64,000 bases of DNA from Pseudomonas fulva (GTDB taxonomy: Bacteria; Pseudomonadota; Gammaproteobacteria; Pseudomonadales; Pseudomonadaceae): positions 1 to 64,000 of the forward strand of contig NZ_JADNYP010000017.1 of the NCBI RefSeq assembly GCF_015680705.1, in the 5' to 3' direction. Position numbers and translations under genes: made by a program. Positions 1-7,596 of this stretch are shown here, piece after piece. Position 1 is the stretch's first letter. Each line of letters begins with the position of its first letter. The notes under the pieces were generated by a model. The model saw nothing but the letters and a program-made list of their open reading frames with translations, ran no database searches and was not told where the DNA came from.

Positions 1-2
1 AG

Positions 3-1649
3 CGGGCCGGCGGCGTGGCCAAGGAATTCAACACCATTGCGGTCGACGACGGCATCGCCATGGGCCACGACGGCATGCTCTATTCGCTGCCGAGTCGCGA
101 GATCATCGCCGACGCCGTGGAATACATGGTCAATGCCCACTGCGCCGACGCGATCGTGTGCATCTCCAACTGCGACAAGATCACCCCCGGCATGCTGATG
201 GCCGCCCTGCGCCTGAACATCCCGGTGATCTTCGTTTCTGGTGGTCCCATGGAAGCCGGCAAGACCAAGCTGGCCAACCACGGCCTGGACCTGGTCGACG
301 CGATGGTGATCGCCGCCGACTCCTCGGCCAGCGACGAGAAGGTCGCCGAATACGAACGCAGCGCCTGTCCCACTTGCGGCTCCTGCTCGGGCATGTTCAC
401 CGCCAACTCGATGAACTGCCTGACCGAGGCGCTGGGCCTGGCCCTGCCGGGCAACGGTTCGACCCTGGCGACCCACGCCGACCGCGAACAGTTGTTCCTG
501 CGCGCCGGCCGCACCATCGTCGAGCTGTGCAAGCGCTACTATGGCGAGAACGACAGCAGCGTGCTGCCGCGCAGCATCGCCAGCTTCAAGGCCTTCGAGA
601 ACGCCATGACCCTCGACATCGCCATGGGCGGTTCCACCAACACCATCCTGCACCTGCTGGCCGCGGCCCAGGAAGGCGAGGTGGCGTTCGACCTGCGCGA
701 CATCGATCGCCTGTCGCGCAAGGTACCGCAGCTGTGCAAGGTGGCGCCGAACATCCAGAAGTACCACATGGAAGACGTCCATCGTGCCGGCGGCATCATC
801 AGCATCCTCGGCGAGCTGGCCCGTGGCGGCCTGCTGCACACCGACTTGCCGACCGTCCATAGTTCGAGCCTGGAAGAGGCCATCGCCACGTGGGACATCA
901 CCCAGACCGACGATCCGGCGGTGCATGAGTTCTTCAAGGCCGGGCCGGCCGGCATTCCCACCCAGGTCGCCTTCAGCCAATCGACCCGCTGGGACTCCCT
1001 GGACGATGACCGCGCCAACGGTTGCATCCGCAGCGTCGAGCATGCCTATTCACAGGAAGGCGGCCTGGCCGTGCTGTACGGCAACATCGCCCTGGACGGC
1101 TGCGTGGTGAAGACTGCCGGGGTCGACGAGTCGATCCTGGTGTTCGAAGGCCGCGCGAAGATCTTCGAGAGCCAGGACAGCGCCGTGCGCGGCATTCTCG
1201 ACGACGAAGTGCAGGCCGGCGATATCGTGATCATCCGCTACGAAGGGCCCAAGGGTGGGCCTGGCATGCAGGAAATGCTCTATCCGACTTCCTACTTGAA
1301 GTCCAAGGGCCTGGGCAAGGCCTGCGCCTTGCTCACCGATGGTCGCTTCTCCGGCGGCACCTCGGGCCTGTCCATCGGCCATGCCTCGCCGGAAGCCGCG
1401 GCAGGCGGCGCCATTGGCCTGGTGCGGGATGGCGACAGGATCCTGATCGATATTCCCAACCGTACCATCAACCTGCTGGTCAGCGACGAAGAGCTGTCGC
1501 ACCGACGCATCGAGCAGGACAAGAAGGGCTGGAGACCGGCGCAAGCACGTCCGCGCAAGGTCACCACGGCGCTCAAGGCCTATGCCCTGCTTGCCACCAG
1601 CGCCGACAAGGGAGCTGTGCGCAACAAGGCCATGCTCGAAGGATTGTAG
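3..1649 (+). CDS. ilvD: Dihydroxy-acid dehydratase, 5' end outside window
   Basis: Catalyses dehydration of 2,3-dihydroxy-3-methylbutanoate and -pentanoate to the 2-keto acids, the third common step of valine and isoleucine synthesis in the cytoplasm. The open frame enters from the left edge (the first whole codon, at position 3, reads RAGGVAKEF), so roughly the first 70 residues of a protein of about 613 are missing. Visible iron-sulfur cluster cysteines are in the motifs CDKITPG and CPTCGSCSGMF, and the C-terminal half contains the conserved GRFSGGTSGLSIGH. The GTG at position 15 is internal, not a start. A strong intrinsic terminator follows, so the gene appears to end its transcript. The identification is certain; only the N-terminus cannot be judged. 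Confidence 0.98.
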   Translation, partial: RAGGVAKEFNTIAVDDGIAMGHDGMLYSLPSREIIADAVEYMVNAHCADAIVCISNCDKITPGMLMAALRLNIPVIFVSGGPMEAGKTKLANHGLDLVDAMVIAADSSASDEKVAEYERSACPTCGSCSGMFTANSMNCLTEALGLALPGNGSTLATHADREQLFLRAGRTIVELCKRYYGENDSSVLPRSIASFKAFENAMTLDIAMGGSTNTILHLLAAAQEGEVAFDLRDIDRLSRKVPQLCKVAPNIQKYHMEDVHRAGGIISILGELARGGLLHTDLPTVHSSSLEEAIATWDITQTDDPAVHEFFKAGPAGIPTQVAFSQSTRWDSLDDDRANGCIRSVEHAYSQEGGLAVLYGNIALDGCVVKTAGVDESILVFEGRAKIFESQDSAVRGILDDEVQAGDIVIIRYEGPKGGPGMQEMLYPTSYLKSKGLGKACALLTDGRFSGGTSGLSIGHASPEAAAGGAIGLVRDGDRILIDIPNRTINLLVSDEELSHRRIEQDKKGWRPAQARPRKVTTALKAYALLATSADKGAVRNKAMLEGL

Positions 1650-1667
1650 GATCCTTCTGAAAAACAG

Positions 1668-1695
1668 ACCGGCGCTCGATGCGCCGGTTTTTTTG
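1668..1695 (+). terminator. Intrinsic terminator of ilvD
   Basis: A perfect 8-bp stem (ACCGGCGC / GCGCCGGT) with a 5-nt loop is followed directly by a run of seven T residues, 18 bases after the ilvD stop. This is a textbook Rho-independent terminator on the plus strand. Confidence 0.93.
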
Positions 1696-1771
1696 TGCGC
1701 CATGTCACGAAATGCCGAGCGGCTTGTTTCTAGACTTGCAAGGCCTCGGGCCAATCAAGGAGACATCGCCG

Positions 1772-2131
1772 ATGGGCAGGATTCCAGGTGCACTGTATTG
1801 CGTGGCATGCATGATGGTGGCGGGAAACCAGGCCCAGGCCGCCCAGGTCATCCGCTTCGTGGGGCATGTGTACGAACCCAAGTGCCAGGCGTCCTGGCAG
1901 GCCGCTCACCATCGCCTGGTCCTGCGGGATTGCCCGCCCGCTGGAGCGCAGCGCGTCGAATCCTTCGTGAGCGAACCTGTCGCTACGCTTTCCGATGTCG
2001 CCGACCCGACCTCCCGGGTCCGCTTGCAGGCGATCGGCAAGCCCGACGGGAGCATCGTCTATCCGCTCGCCGACGCCGACGGCAAGCCGGTGGACGCCGG
2101 GCAGTTCGTGATCACGCTCGAGCTTCCCTGA
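1772..2131 (+). CDS. Small secreted protein, possible type 1 pilin-like fold
   Basis: A 119-residue protein. The start ATG at 1772 is chosen because AAGGAGAC lies 8-14 bases upstream; the frame is open further 5', but that part overlaps the ilvD terminator. Residues 1-24 look like a Sec signal peptide ending in AQA, giving a mature protein of about 95 residues. The mature start (QVIRFVGHVYEPKC) resembles the first strand and first cysteine of type 1 fimbrial subunits, and a second cysteine follows (RDCPP), so a disulfide is plausible. No chaperone, usher or other pilin gene is nearby, so assembly into a pilus is not indicated. The family assignment is an inference from local similarity only. 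Confidence 0.6.
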   Translation: MGRIPGALYCVACMMVAGNQAQAAQVIRFVGHVYEPKCQASWQAAHHRLVLRDCPPAGAQRVESFVSEPVATLSDVADPTSRVRLQAIGKPDGSIVYPLADADGKPVDAGQFVITLELP

Positions 2132-2243
2132 CTGCCCGTCAGGTGGTTCGCTCCGCTGGAACTACAAGCTCGGTTTTCCAGACTGTTAGCATGTACCTTG
2201 CCGTTTTGCGCAAACCCTGCCTCTCGTCTTTCCTGGAGCTTCG

Positions 2244-3635
2244 ATGAACCTGCCGTTACTGTTCAACCTGCTAGTGTTCCTGGCCTTGTTGCTGGGTCTG
2301 GCGCAAACCCGCCGTACCGACTGGAGCCTGGCCAGGAAGGTCTTGCTCGGCCTGATCCTGGGCGTGACGTTCGGGCTGGCCCTGCACGCGCTCTACGGTA
2401 CCGGCCACCCTGCCATCCAGGCCACCATCGGCTGGCTCGACTTGGTCGGTAACGGCTATGTCGGGCTGCTGCAAATGGTCGTCATGCCGCTGATCTTCGC
2501 CTCCATCCTCGGTGCCGTCGCGCATCTGCGCAATGCCTCCTCGCTCGGCCGGATCAGCGTACTGAGCATCGGCACGCTGCTGCTGACCACTGCCATCGCG
2601 GCGCTGATCGGCATCACCCTGACCAACCTGTTCGGCCTGACTGCCGAGGGGCTGGTCGCCGGCGCCCAGGAAAACGCGCGCCTGCAAGCCATCCACGGTG
2701 ACTACGCCGGCAAGGTCGCCGACCTCGACGTAGCGAAGCTGCTGCTGTCGTTCATCCCCAGCAATCCGATGGCGGACCTGGCCCGCGCCAAGCCGACCTC
2801 GATCATCAGCGTGGTGATCTTCGCCGTCTTCGTTGGCCTGGCAGCGCTGCAACTGGTTCGCGACGACGCCGACAAAGGTGGGCGCGCGCTGGCTGCGATC
2901 GACACCTTGCAGGCTTGGGTCATGCGCCTGGTACGGCTGGTGATGAAACTCACGCCCTATGGCGTGCTGGCGCTGATGGCCAAGGTGGTGGCCAGCTCCA
3001 ACCTGCAGGACATACTCAAGCTCGGCAGCTTCGTGGCGGTCTCTTACCTGGGCCTGGGGCTGATGTTCCTGGTGCATGCGCTGATCCTGGGTCTTACCGG
3101 TGTCAGCCCGCTACGGTTCTTCCGCAAGGTCTGGCCAGTACTGACCTTCGCCTTCACCAGCCGCTCCAGCGCAGCCAGCATCCCGCTGAGCATCGAAGCG
3201 CAGACCCTGCGCCTGGGCATACCGCAGTCGATTGCCAGCTTCTGCGCCTCCTTCGGCGCCACCATCGGGCAGAACGGCTGTGCCGGCCTGTATCCGGCGA
3301 TGCTGGCGGTGATGGTCGCGCCAGTCGTCGGCATCGACCCGCTCGATCCGTGGTGGATCGCGACGCTGGTGGCCATCGTCACGTTGAGTTCGGTCGGCGT
3401 GGCCGGGGTCGGTGGTGGCGCCACGTTCGCCGCGCTGATCGTCCTGCCGGCCATGGGTCTGCCCGTGGAACTGGTGGCCTTGCTGATTTCGGTGGAACCG
3501 CTGATCGACATGGGCCGCACCGCGCTGAACGTGAACGGCTCGATGACCGCTGGCATGGTGACCAGCCAGTTGTTGCGGCAAACCGATCGCCGGGTGCTGG
3601 AAAGCACCGCGCATGCGGGGTTGAGCCAGTCCTGA
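2244..3635 (+). CDS. tcyP: L-cystine/cation symporter TcyP (YdjN type)
   Basis: Inner-membrane sodium/dicarboxylate-type symporter (DAACS family) of the cystine-importing TcyP/YdjN branch. The N-terminus (NLLVFLALLLGLAQTR, then VGNGYVGLLQMVVMPLIFASIL) matches Escherichia coli YdjN closely from memory, and the length of 463 residues equals that protein. About eight transmembrane helices and the two re-entrant hairpin regions are visible (SRSSAASIPLSIEAQ in the first, GVAGVGGGATFAALI near the second). The 2244 ATG follows TCCTGGAGCTTCG, a good ribosome binding site. It is monocistronic and convergent with folA. A general glutamate or C4-dicarboxylate transporter is less likely because of the YdjN-like N-terminus. 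Confidence 0.85.
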   Translation: MNLPLLFNLLVFLALLLGLAQTRRTDWSLARKVLLGLILGVTFGLALHALYGTGHPAIQATIGWLDLVGNGYVGLLQMVVMPLIFASILGAVAHLRNASSLGRISVLSIGTLLLTTAIAALIGITLTNLFGLTAEGLVAGAQENARLQAIHGDYAGKVADLDVAKLLLSFIPSNPMADLARAKPTSIISVVIFAVFVGLAALQLVRDDADKGGRALAAIDTLQAWVMRLVRLVMKLTPYGVLALMAKVVASSNLQDILKLGSFVAVSYLGLGLMFLVHALILGLTGVSPLRFFRKVWPVLTFAFTSRSSAASIPLSIEAQTLRLGIPQSIASFCASFGATIGQNGCAGLYPAMLAVMVAPVVGIDPLDPWWIATLVAIVTLSSVGVAGVGGGATFAALIVLPAMGLPVELVALLISVEPLIDMGRTALNVNGSMTAGMVTSQLLRQTDRRVLESTAHAGLSQS

Positions 3636-3651
3636 GGCCACCCCGGCGCGC

Positions 3652-3690
3652 GCCGCTGGTCGAAGGCCCTCATGCGACCTTCGCAGCGGC
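3652..3690. terminator. Hairpin between convergent tcyP and folA
   Basis: Interrupted inverted repeat GCCGCTG-gt-CGAAGG ... CCTTCG-CAGCGGC lies exactly between the two converging genes. There is no T-run on either side, so it may act as a bidirectional or Rho-assisted barrier rather than a classic intrinsic terminator. Confidence 0.5.
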
Positions 3691-3692
3691 GG

Positions 3693-4211
3693 TCAGCGCT
3701 TGTCCCACACCTCGAAATGGTAGGCCGGTCCGGCGCCTTCGGGCGGCTGCGGCTGGCTCGAGCGCAGGCGCCAGCCAGCTTTGTCGAAGCTCGGGAACCA
3801 GGCGTCGCCCTCTGGCTGTAGCTCGACCCGGGTCAGGTACATGCGGCTGACCCGGCCTTCTTCCAGCGCCTGCTCGTACAACTGGGCGCCACCGATCAGC
3901 ATCAGTTCGTCCACGCCTTGCTCGCCGGCCCACTGTTGCGCGCGGGCAAGGGCATCTTCCAGCGATGCGAAGACTTCCGCGCCTTCGAGCCGCAGGCCGG
4001 GTTGGCGGCTGACGACCAGGTTCAGGCGACCTGGCAAAGGACGTCCAAGCGAATCCCAGGTCTTGCGCCCCATGATGATCGGCTTGCCGAGCGTGGTGGC
4101 CTTGAAATACTTGAAATCCCCCGGCAGATGCCAGGGCATGCGGTTATCGATGCCGATCACGCGATTGTCGGCGACCGCCGCGATCAGGCTGAGAGGGAGT
4201 GATGTCTTCAT
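3693..4211 (-). CDS. folA: Dihydrofolate reductase
   Basis: Reduces dihydrofolate to tetrahydrofolate with NADPH, regenerating the cofactor consumed by thymidylate synthase (thyA lies 6 kb away). The 172-residue length is normal for a chromosomal enzyme. Diagnostic motifs are LSLIAAVADNRVIG, MPWHLPGDFKYFK with the catalytic acidic residue, IIMGRKTWDSLGRPLPGR for NADPH binding, and LMLIGGAQLYEQAL. The gene is divergent from the membrane-protein gene at 4287 with a 75-bp shared upstream region. Confidence 0.98.
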   Translation of the reverse strand: MKTSLPLSLIAAVADNRVIGIDNRMPWHLPGDFKYFKATTLGKPIIMGRKTWDSLGRPLPGRLNLVVSRQPGLRLEGAEVFASLEDALARAQQWAGEQGVDELMLIGGAQLYEQALEEGRVSRMYLTRVELQPEGDAWFPSFDKAGWRLRSSQPQPPEGAGPAYHFEVWDKR

Positions 4212-4286
4212 GCGGCCGAGGATAGCAAAGCCGCCTCGTGAACGCCTGGGTTATGCTGTGCCCTGGATTGATCGACGGAAGCCGCT

Positions 4287-5666
4287 GTGACTGGACTGAC
4301 CGAACTCGACAAGCGCTGGCTCACCGAAGCGGTACGCCTGCGCGAGCAACATGCCGGCCCGCTGGAAGATCAGGAGGCCAACCGGCATGCCCGCCAGCAA
4401 GGCGGCGACCTGGCCGAGCGCATCATTGCCCGCGCGCTGTGGCTGGCTCGTCGCGACGGCATGCTCGAGGCCCTGCGGCACTGGAAGCAAGGCGCCCGCC
4501 TGGCGCTGGCGGCGCTCGTGCTGATGGCTCTGCTCAGCGGCGCCGGCCTGGCCTTCGCCGCGCTGGGAGACGGGCAGCGTCCGGTCAATGTGTTCTGGGC
4601 GCTGGGCAGCCTGCTTGGGGTCAATACTCTCCTGCTTCTGGGCTGGGCCATCGGTTTCTGCGTGGCTGGCGGGCAAGGCAGCGGCCTGGGCCGGGCGTGG
4701 CTATGGCTCAGTGAACGCTTCGCCCGGGATGCCAAGGCCGTGCACCTGGCGCCGGCCTTGCTGGTACTGCTGCAGCGCCAGCGCCTGAACCGCTGGTTGC
4801 TCGGTGCCCTGGTGCACGGTCTGTGGCTGGTGGCGCTGCTGGCGGCCCTGCTGATGCTGCTGGCGCTGCTGGCGACACGGCGCTACGGCTTCGTCTGGGA
4901 AACCACCATTCTGGGAGCAGACACTTTCGTCGAACTGACACGCGGCCTGGGGACCCTCCCGGCCCTGCTCGGCTTCGCTATCCCGGACGTGGCCATGATC
5001 CGCACCAGCGGCGAAGCGCAGCCGGCGCTGGAGCTGGCGCGCCAGGCCTGGGCCGGATGGCTGCTGGGGCTCGTGCTGGTGTACGGCATCCTGCCGCGCC
5101 TGGCGCTTGCGCTGCTGTGCCTGTGGCAATGGCGCCGCGGCTGCCGGGCCTTGCTGCTGGACCTGGAGCAGCCTGCCTACAGCCAGTTGCGCGCCAGCCT
5201 GATGCCCAGCAGTGAACGGCTTGGCGTACAGGATACGGCGCCACGCACGCTGCCTCGCTTCGAGGCTGGCCAGGCGCAGGTCCGGCAAGGCGGTGCCGTG
5301 CTGGTAGGGTTCGAACTGGATGAGCAGCGCCCTTGGCCCCCTCAACTGCCAGGGCCGGTGGCCGACGGCGGCATCCTCGACAGCCGCGAGTCGCGCAGAC
5401 AACTGCTCGATCGCCTGAGTCATTCGCCGCCTGCCCGCCTGGCGATCGCCTGCGATCCCCAGCGCTCGCCCGATCGCGGCAGCCTGGCCTTGCTGGCTGA
5501 GCTGGCCCACTACGCCGGTGCCACACGTATCTGGCTGCTCCAGCCAACCGCTGGGCAGACACTCGATGCCGCGCGCCTGGGCGACTGGCGCCACGCACTG
5601 GAGCAGCTCGGCCTGGCGCACGCGGACACTTCGCCCCTGGCCTGGCTGGAGCATGGACATGACTGA
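4287..5666 (+). CDS. DUF2868 membrane protein
   Basis: A 459-residue protein of the DUF2868 family, function unknown. It starts with GTG at 4287. Residues 1-65 are soluble and charged; four to five hydrophobic stretches follow (about 70-95, 100-130, 165-195 and 245-280); the C-terminal 170 residues are soluble. The gene overlaps the start of a DUF3482 GTPase by 8 bp, so the two are very probably translated together. In pseudomonads these two families usually sit next to each other, which suggests a membrane platform for the GTPase. The target process is unknown. Confidence 0.8.
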   Translation: MTGLTELDKRWLTEAVRLREQHAGPLEDQEANRHARQQGGDLAERIIARALWLARRDGMLEALRHWKQGARLALAALVLMALLSGAGLAFAALGDGQRPVNVFWALGSLLGVNTLLLLGWAIGFCVAGGQGSGLGRAWLWLSERFARDAKAVHLAPALLVLLQRQRLNRWLLGALVHGLWLVALLAALLMLLALLATRRYGFVWETTILGADTFVELTRGLGTLPALLGFAIPDVAMIRTSGEAQPALELARQAWAGWLLGLVLVYGILPRLALALLCLWQWRRGCRALLLDLEQPAYSQLRASLMPSSERLGVQDTAPRTLPRFEAGQAQVRQGGAVLVGFELDEQRPWPPQLPGPVADGGILDSRESRRQLLDRLSHSPPARLAIACDPQRSPDRGSLALLAELAHYAGATRIWLLQPTAGQTLDAARLGDWRHALEQLGLAHADTSPLAWLEHGHD

Positions 5667-7023
5667 GCCTCTGAAACTGGCCGTGGTCGGCCACACCAAT
5701 GTCGGCAAGACCTCGCTGCTCAGGACGCTCACCCGTGATGTCGATTTCGGCGAAGTGTCCCACCGTCCCAGCACCACGCGGCACGTGGAAGGCGCGCGCT
5801 TGTCGGTGGATGGCCAACCGCTGCTGGAGCTGTACGACACCCCTGGGCTGGAGGACGCGATCGCGCTGCTCGACTATCTGGAGCGCCTGGAACAGCCTGG
5901 CGAGCGCCTGGATGGCCCGGCCCGGCTCGAGCGTTTTTTGCAAGGCAGCGAGGCGCGTCAGCGGTTCGAGCAGGAAGCCAAGGTAGTGCGCCAGTTGCTG
6001 GCCAGCGATGCCGGCTTCTACGTGATCGATGCACGTGAACCGGTACTGGCCAAGTACCGCGACGAACTGCAAGTGTTGGCCGGCTGCGGCAAACCGCTCC
6101 TGCCAGTGCTCAATTTCGTGACCAGCAGCGCGCAGCGCGAGGAGCAATGGCGCCAAGCCTTGGCTCGCCTTGGCTTGCACGCGCTGGTGCGCTTCGACAG
6201 CGTGGCGCCACCGCAGGACGGCGAGCGGCGCCTATACGAAAGCCTGGCCCTGCTGCTGGAACATGCCCGGCCCGCCTTGCAGCGTCTGATCGATGACCAG
6301 CAGGCCCAGCGCGTGGCCCGCCAACAGGCCGGCAAGCGCCTGATCGCCGACCTGTTGCTCGACTGCGCGGCTTGTCGGCGCAGCGTCGCTACCGAACCTG
6401 CGGCGCAGGCCAAGGCCATCGAAGCGCTGCGCCAGGACATCCGCCAGCGCGAGCAGCGCTGCGTCGAAGCGCTGCTCGCGCTGTACGCCTTCCGTCGAGA
6501 GGATGCCAGCGCCAGCGACTTGCCGTTGCTGGACGGGCGCTGGGGCGATGACCTGTTCAACCCGGAAACGCTGAAGCTGTTAGGTGTGCGGGTCGGTGGT
6601 GGCGTGGCGGCCGGCGCGGCGGCTGGGGCCGGTGTCGACTTGCTGGTGGGCGGGGTGACCCTGGGTGCGGCGGCATTGGTCGGGGCGCTTGCCGGGGGTG
6701 CCCTGCAGACCGCGCGCAACTACGGCTCGCGGCTGATGGGCAAGCTCAAGGGGCAACGCGAACTCACGGTGGACGATACCGTGCTGCGCCTGCTGGCGCT
6801 GCGCCAGCATCAGCTGCTGGCCGCCTTGGAGCAGCGTGGTCATGCCGCGCAGGACAGCATCCGGCTGAGCGAACCGGACCACAAGGCCTGGCGCCAAGGC
6901 AAGCTGCCCGAGGCCCTGGCCAAGGCACGCGCGCACCCGCAATGGTCGACGCTCAATGGCAGGATTCATGTCGACCAGGCCGAAAGACAGGAGCAGCTGG
7001 ACCGGCTCATGACCCAGCTCTGA
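5659..7023 (+). CDS. DUF3482-type small GTPase with Gly-rich membrane-like segment
   Basis: A 454-residue GTPase-family protein. ATG 5659 is preferred over 5653 because GGAG (5648-5651) sits 7 bases before it; both overlap the upstream stop. An Era/MnmE-like G domain occupies residues 1-160: P-loop GHTNVGKTS, switch I threonines in HRPSTTRHVEG, and DTPGLED for G3. The usual NKxD motif is not obvious; LNFVTS is in the expected place. The C-terminal half carries DUF3482, including an unusual Gly/Ala-rich hydrophobic stretch (GGGVAAGAAAGAGVDLLVGG and following) that resembles a membrane-inserting glycine zipper. Cotranscribed with the DUF2868 gene. The cellular role is unknown. Confidence 0.8.
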   Translation: MTEPLKLAVVGHTNVGKTSLLRTLTRDVDFGEVSHRPSTTRHVEGARLSVDGQPLLELYDTPGLEDAIALLDYLERLEQPGERLDGPARLERFLQGSEARQRFEQEAKVVRQLLASDAGFYVIDAREPVLAKYRDELQVLAGCGKPLLPVLNFVTSSAQREEQWRQALARLGLHALVRFDSVAPPQDGERRLYESLALLLEHARPALQRLIDDQQAQRVARQQAGKRLIADLLLDCAACRRSVATEPAAQAKAIEALRQDIRQREQRCVEALLALYAFRREDASASDLPLLDGRWGDDLFNPETLKLLGVRVGGGVAAGAAAGAGVDLLVGGVTLGAAALVGALAGGALQTARNYGSRLMGKLKGQRELTVDDTVLRLLALRQHQLLAALEQRGHAAQDSIRLSEPDHKAWRQGKLPEALAKARAHPQWSTLNGRIHVDQAERQEQLDRLMTQL

Positions 7024-7132
7024 GAATGCCGCGCCTGGCCGGAGCTATCATTTCTGCCAGTAGCGGGTGGTTTTCGTTCGACTTATCGTGAAGCTCGGTG
7101 TGCATGTCCCTAAATGAACGGAGTCTGTAGCG

Positions 7133-7524
7133 ATGAGCCTGAAAATCGTTTCATCCGAGAAATTCTTCAACGCTTACATCGAGACCTTCCAGTCAGATAA
7201 CGCCATTTCCCCTGGTGAAAGCATCAAGATCGCAAGTCCGCCGATCAGGAACTCGAGTTTGTACTGCAAAGCCTGCGAACCCATGTGAACGACGTCCTCA
7301 AACGGGAACGCAAGCCTGATTTCGACTGGTCGCTCAAGCGCCTGCAGATGCTCTGCGACATCATGGCCGAGGATCTGCAGGCGCTAACCAAGCTGGTGCG
7401 CAATGCCGATCTCGATGAAGACACGATCACCGGCATTCGCTCCGCAATAGAACATCAGCTGACCTATGTCGTGTTCGCCCACAACGCCTCGATGGGACGG
7501 GTGAAAGCACTGGAAAAACGCTGA
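7133..7524 (+). pseudogene. Small conserved protein gene split by a frameshift
   Basis: Two overlapping frames together read as one protein of about 130 residues. The first starts at ATG 7133 after ACGGAG and runs MSLKIVSSEKFFNAYIETFQ... before stopping at 7286. The second is clearly coding from about 7237 (ADQELEFVLQSLRTHVNDVL), 50 bases upstream of its first possible start (GTG 7285), and ends at 7524. The frame change is equivalent to a one-base deletion between about 7216 and 7240. The protein family is not recognised; the second half looks helical and charged. It is either a recent pseudogene, a sequencing error, or two fragments of which only the second is made. Confidence 0.65.
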
Positions 7525-7596
7525 GCGAAGTTCGCTGCTGGACTGGCCGGGCGGGCCAGCATCTCTCCCCGTCATGGGCTGCCGAGCCAGCCTGGC

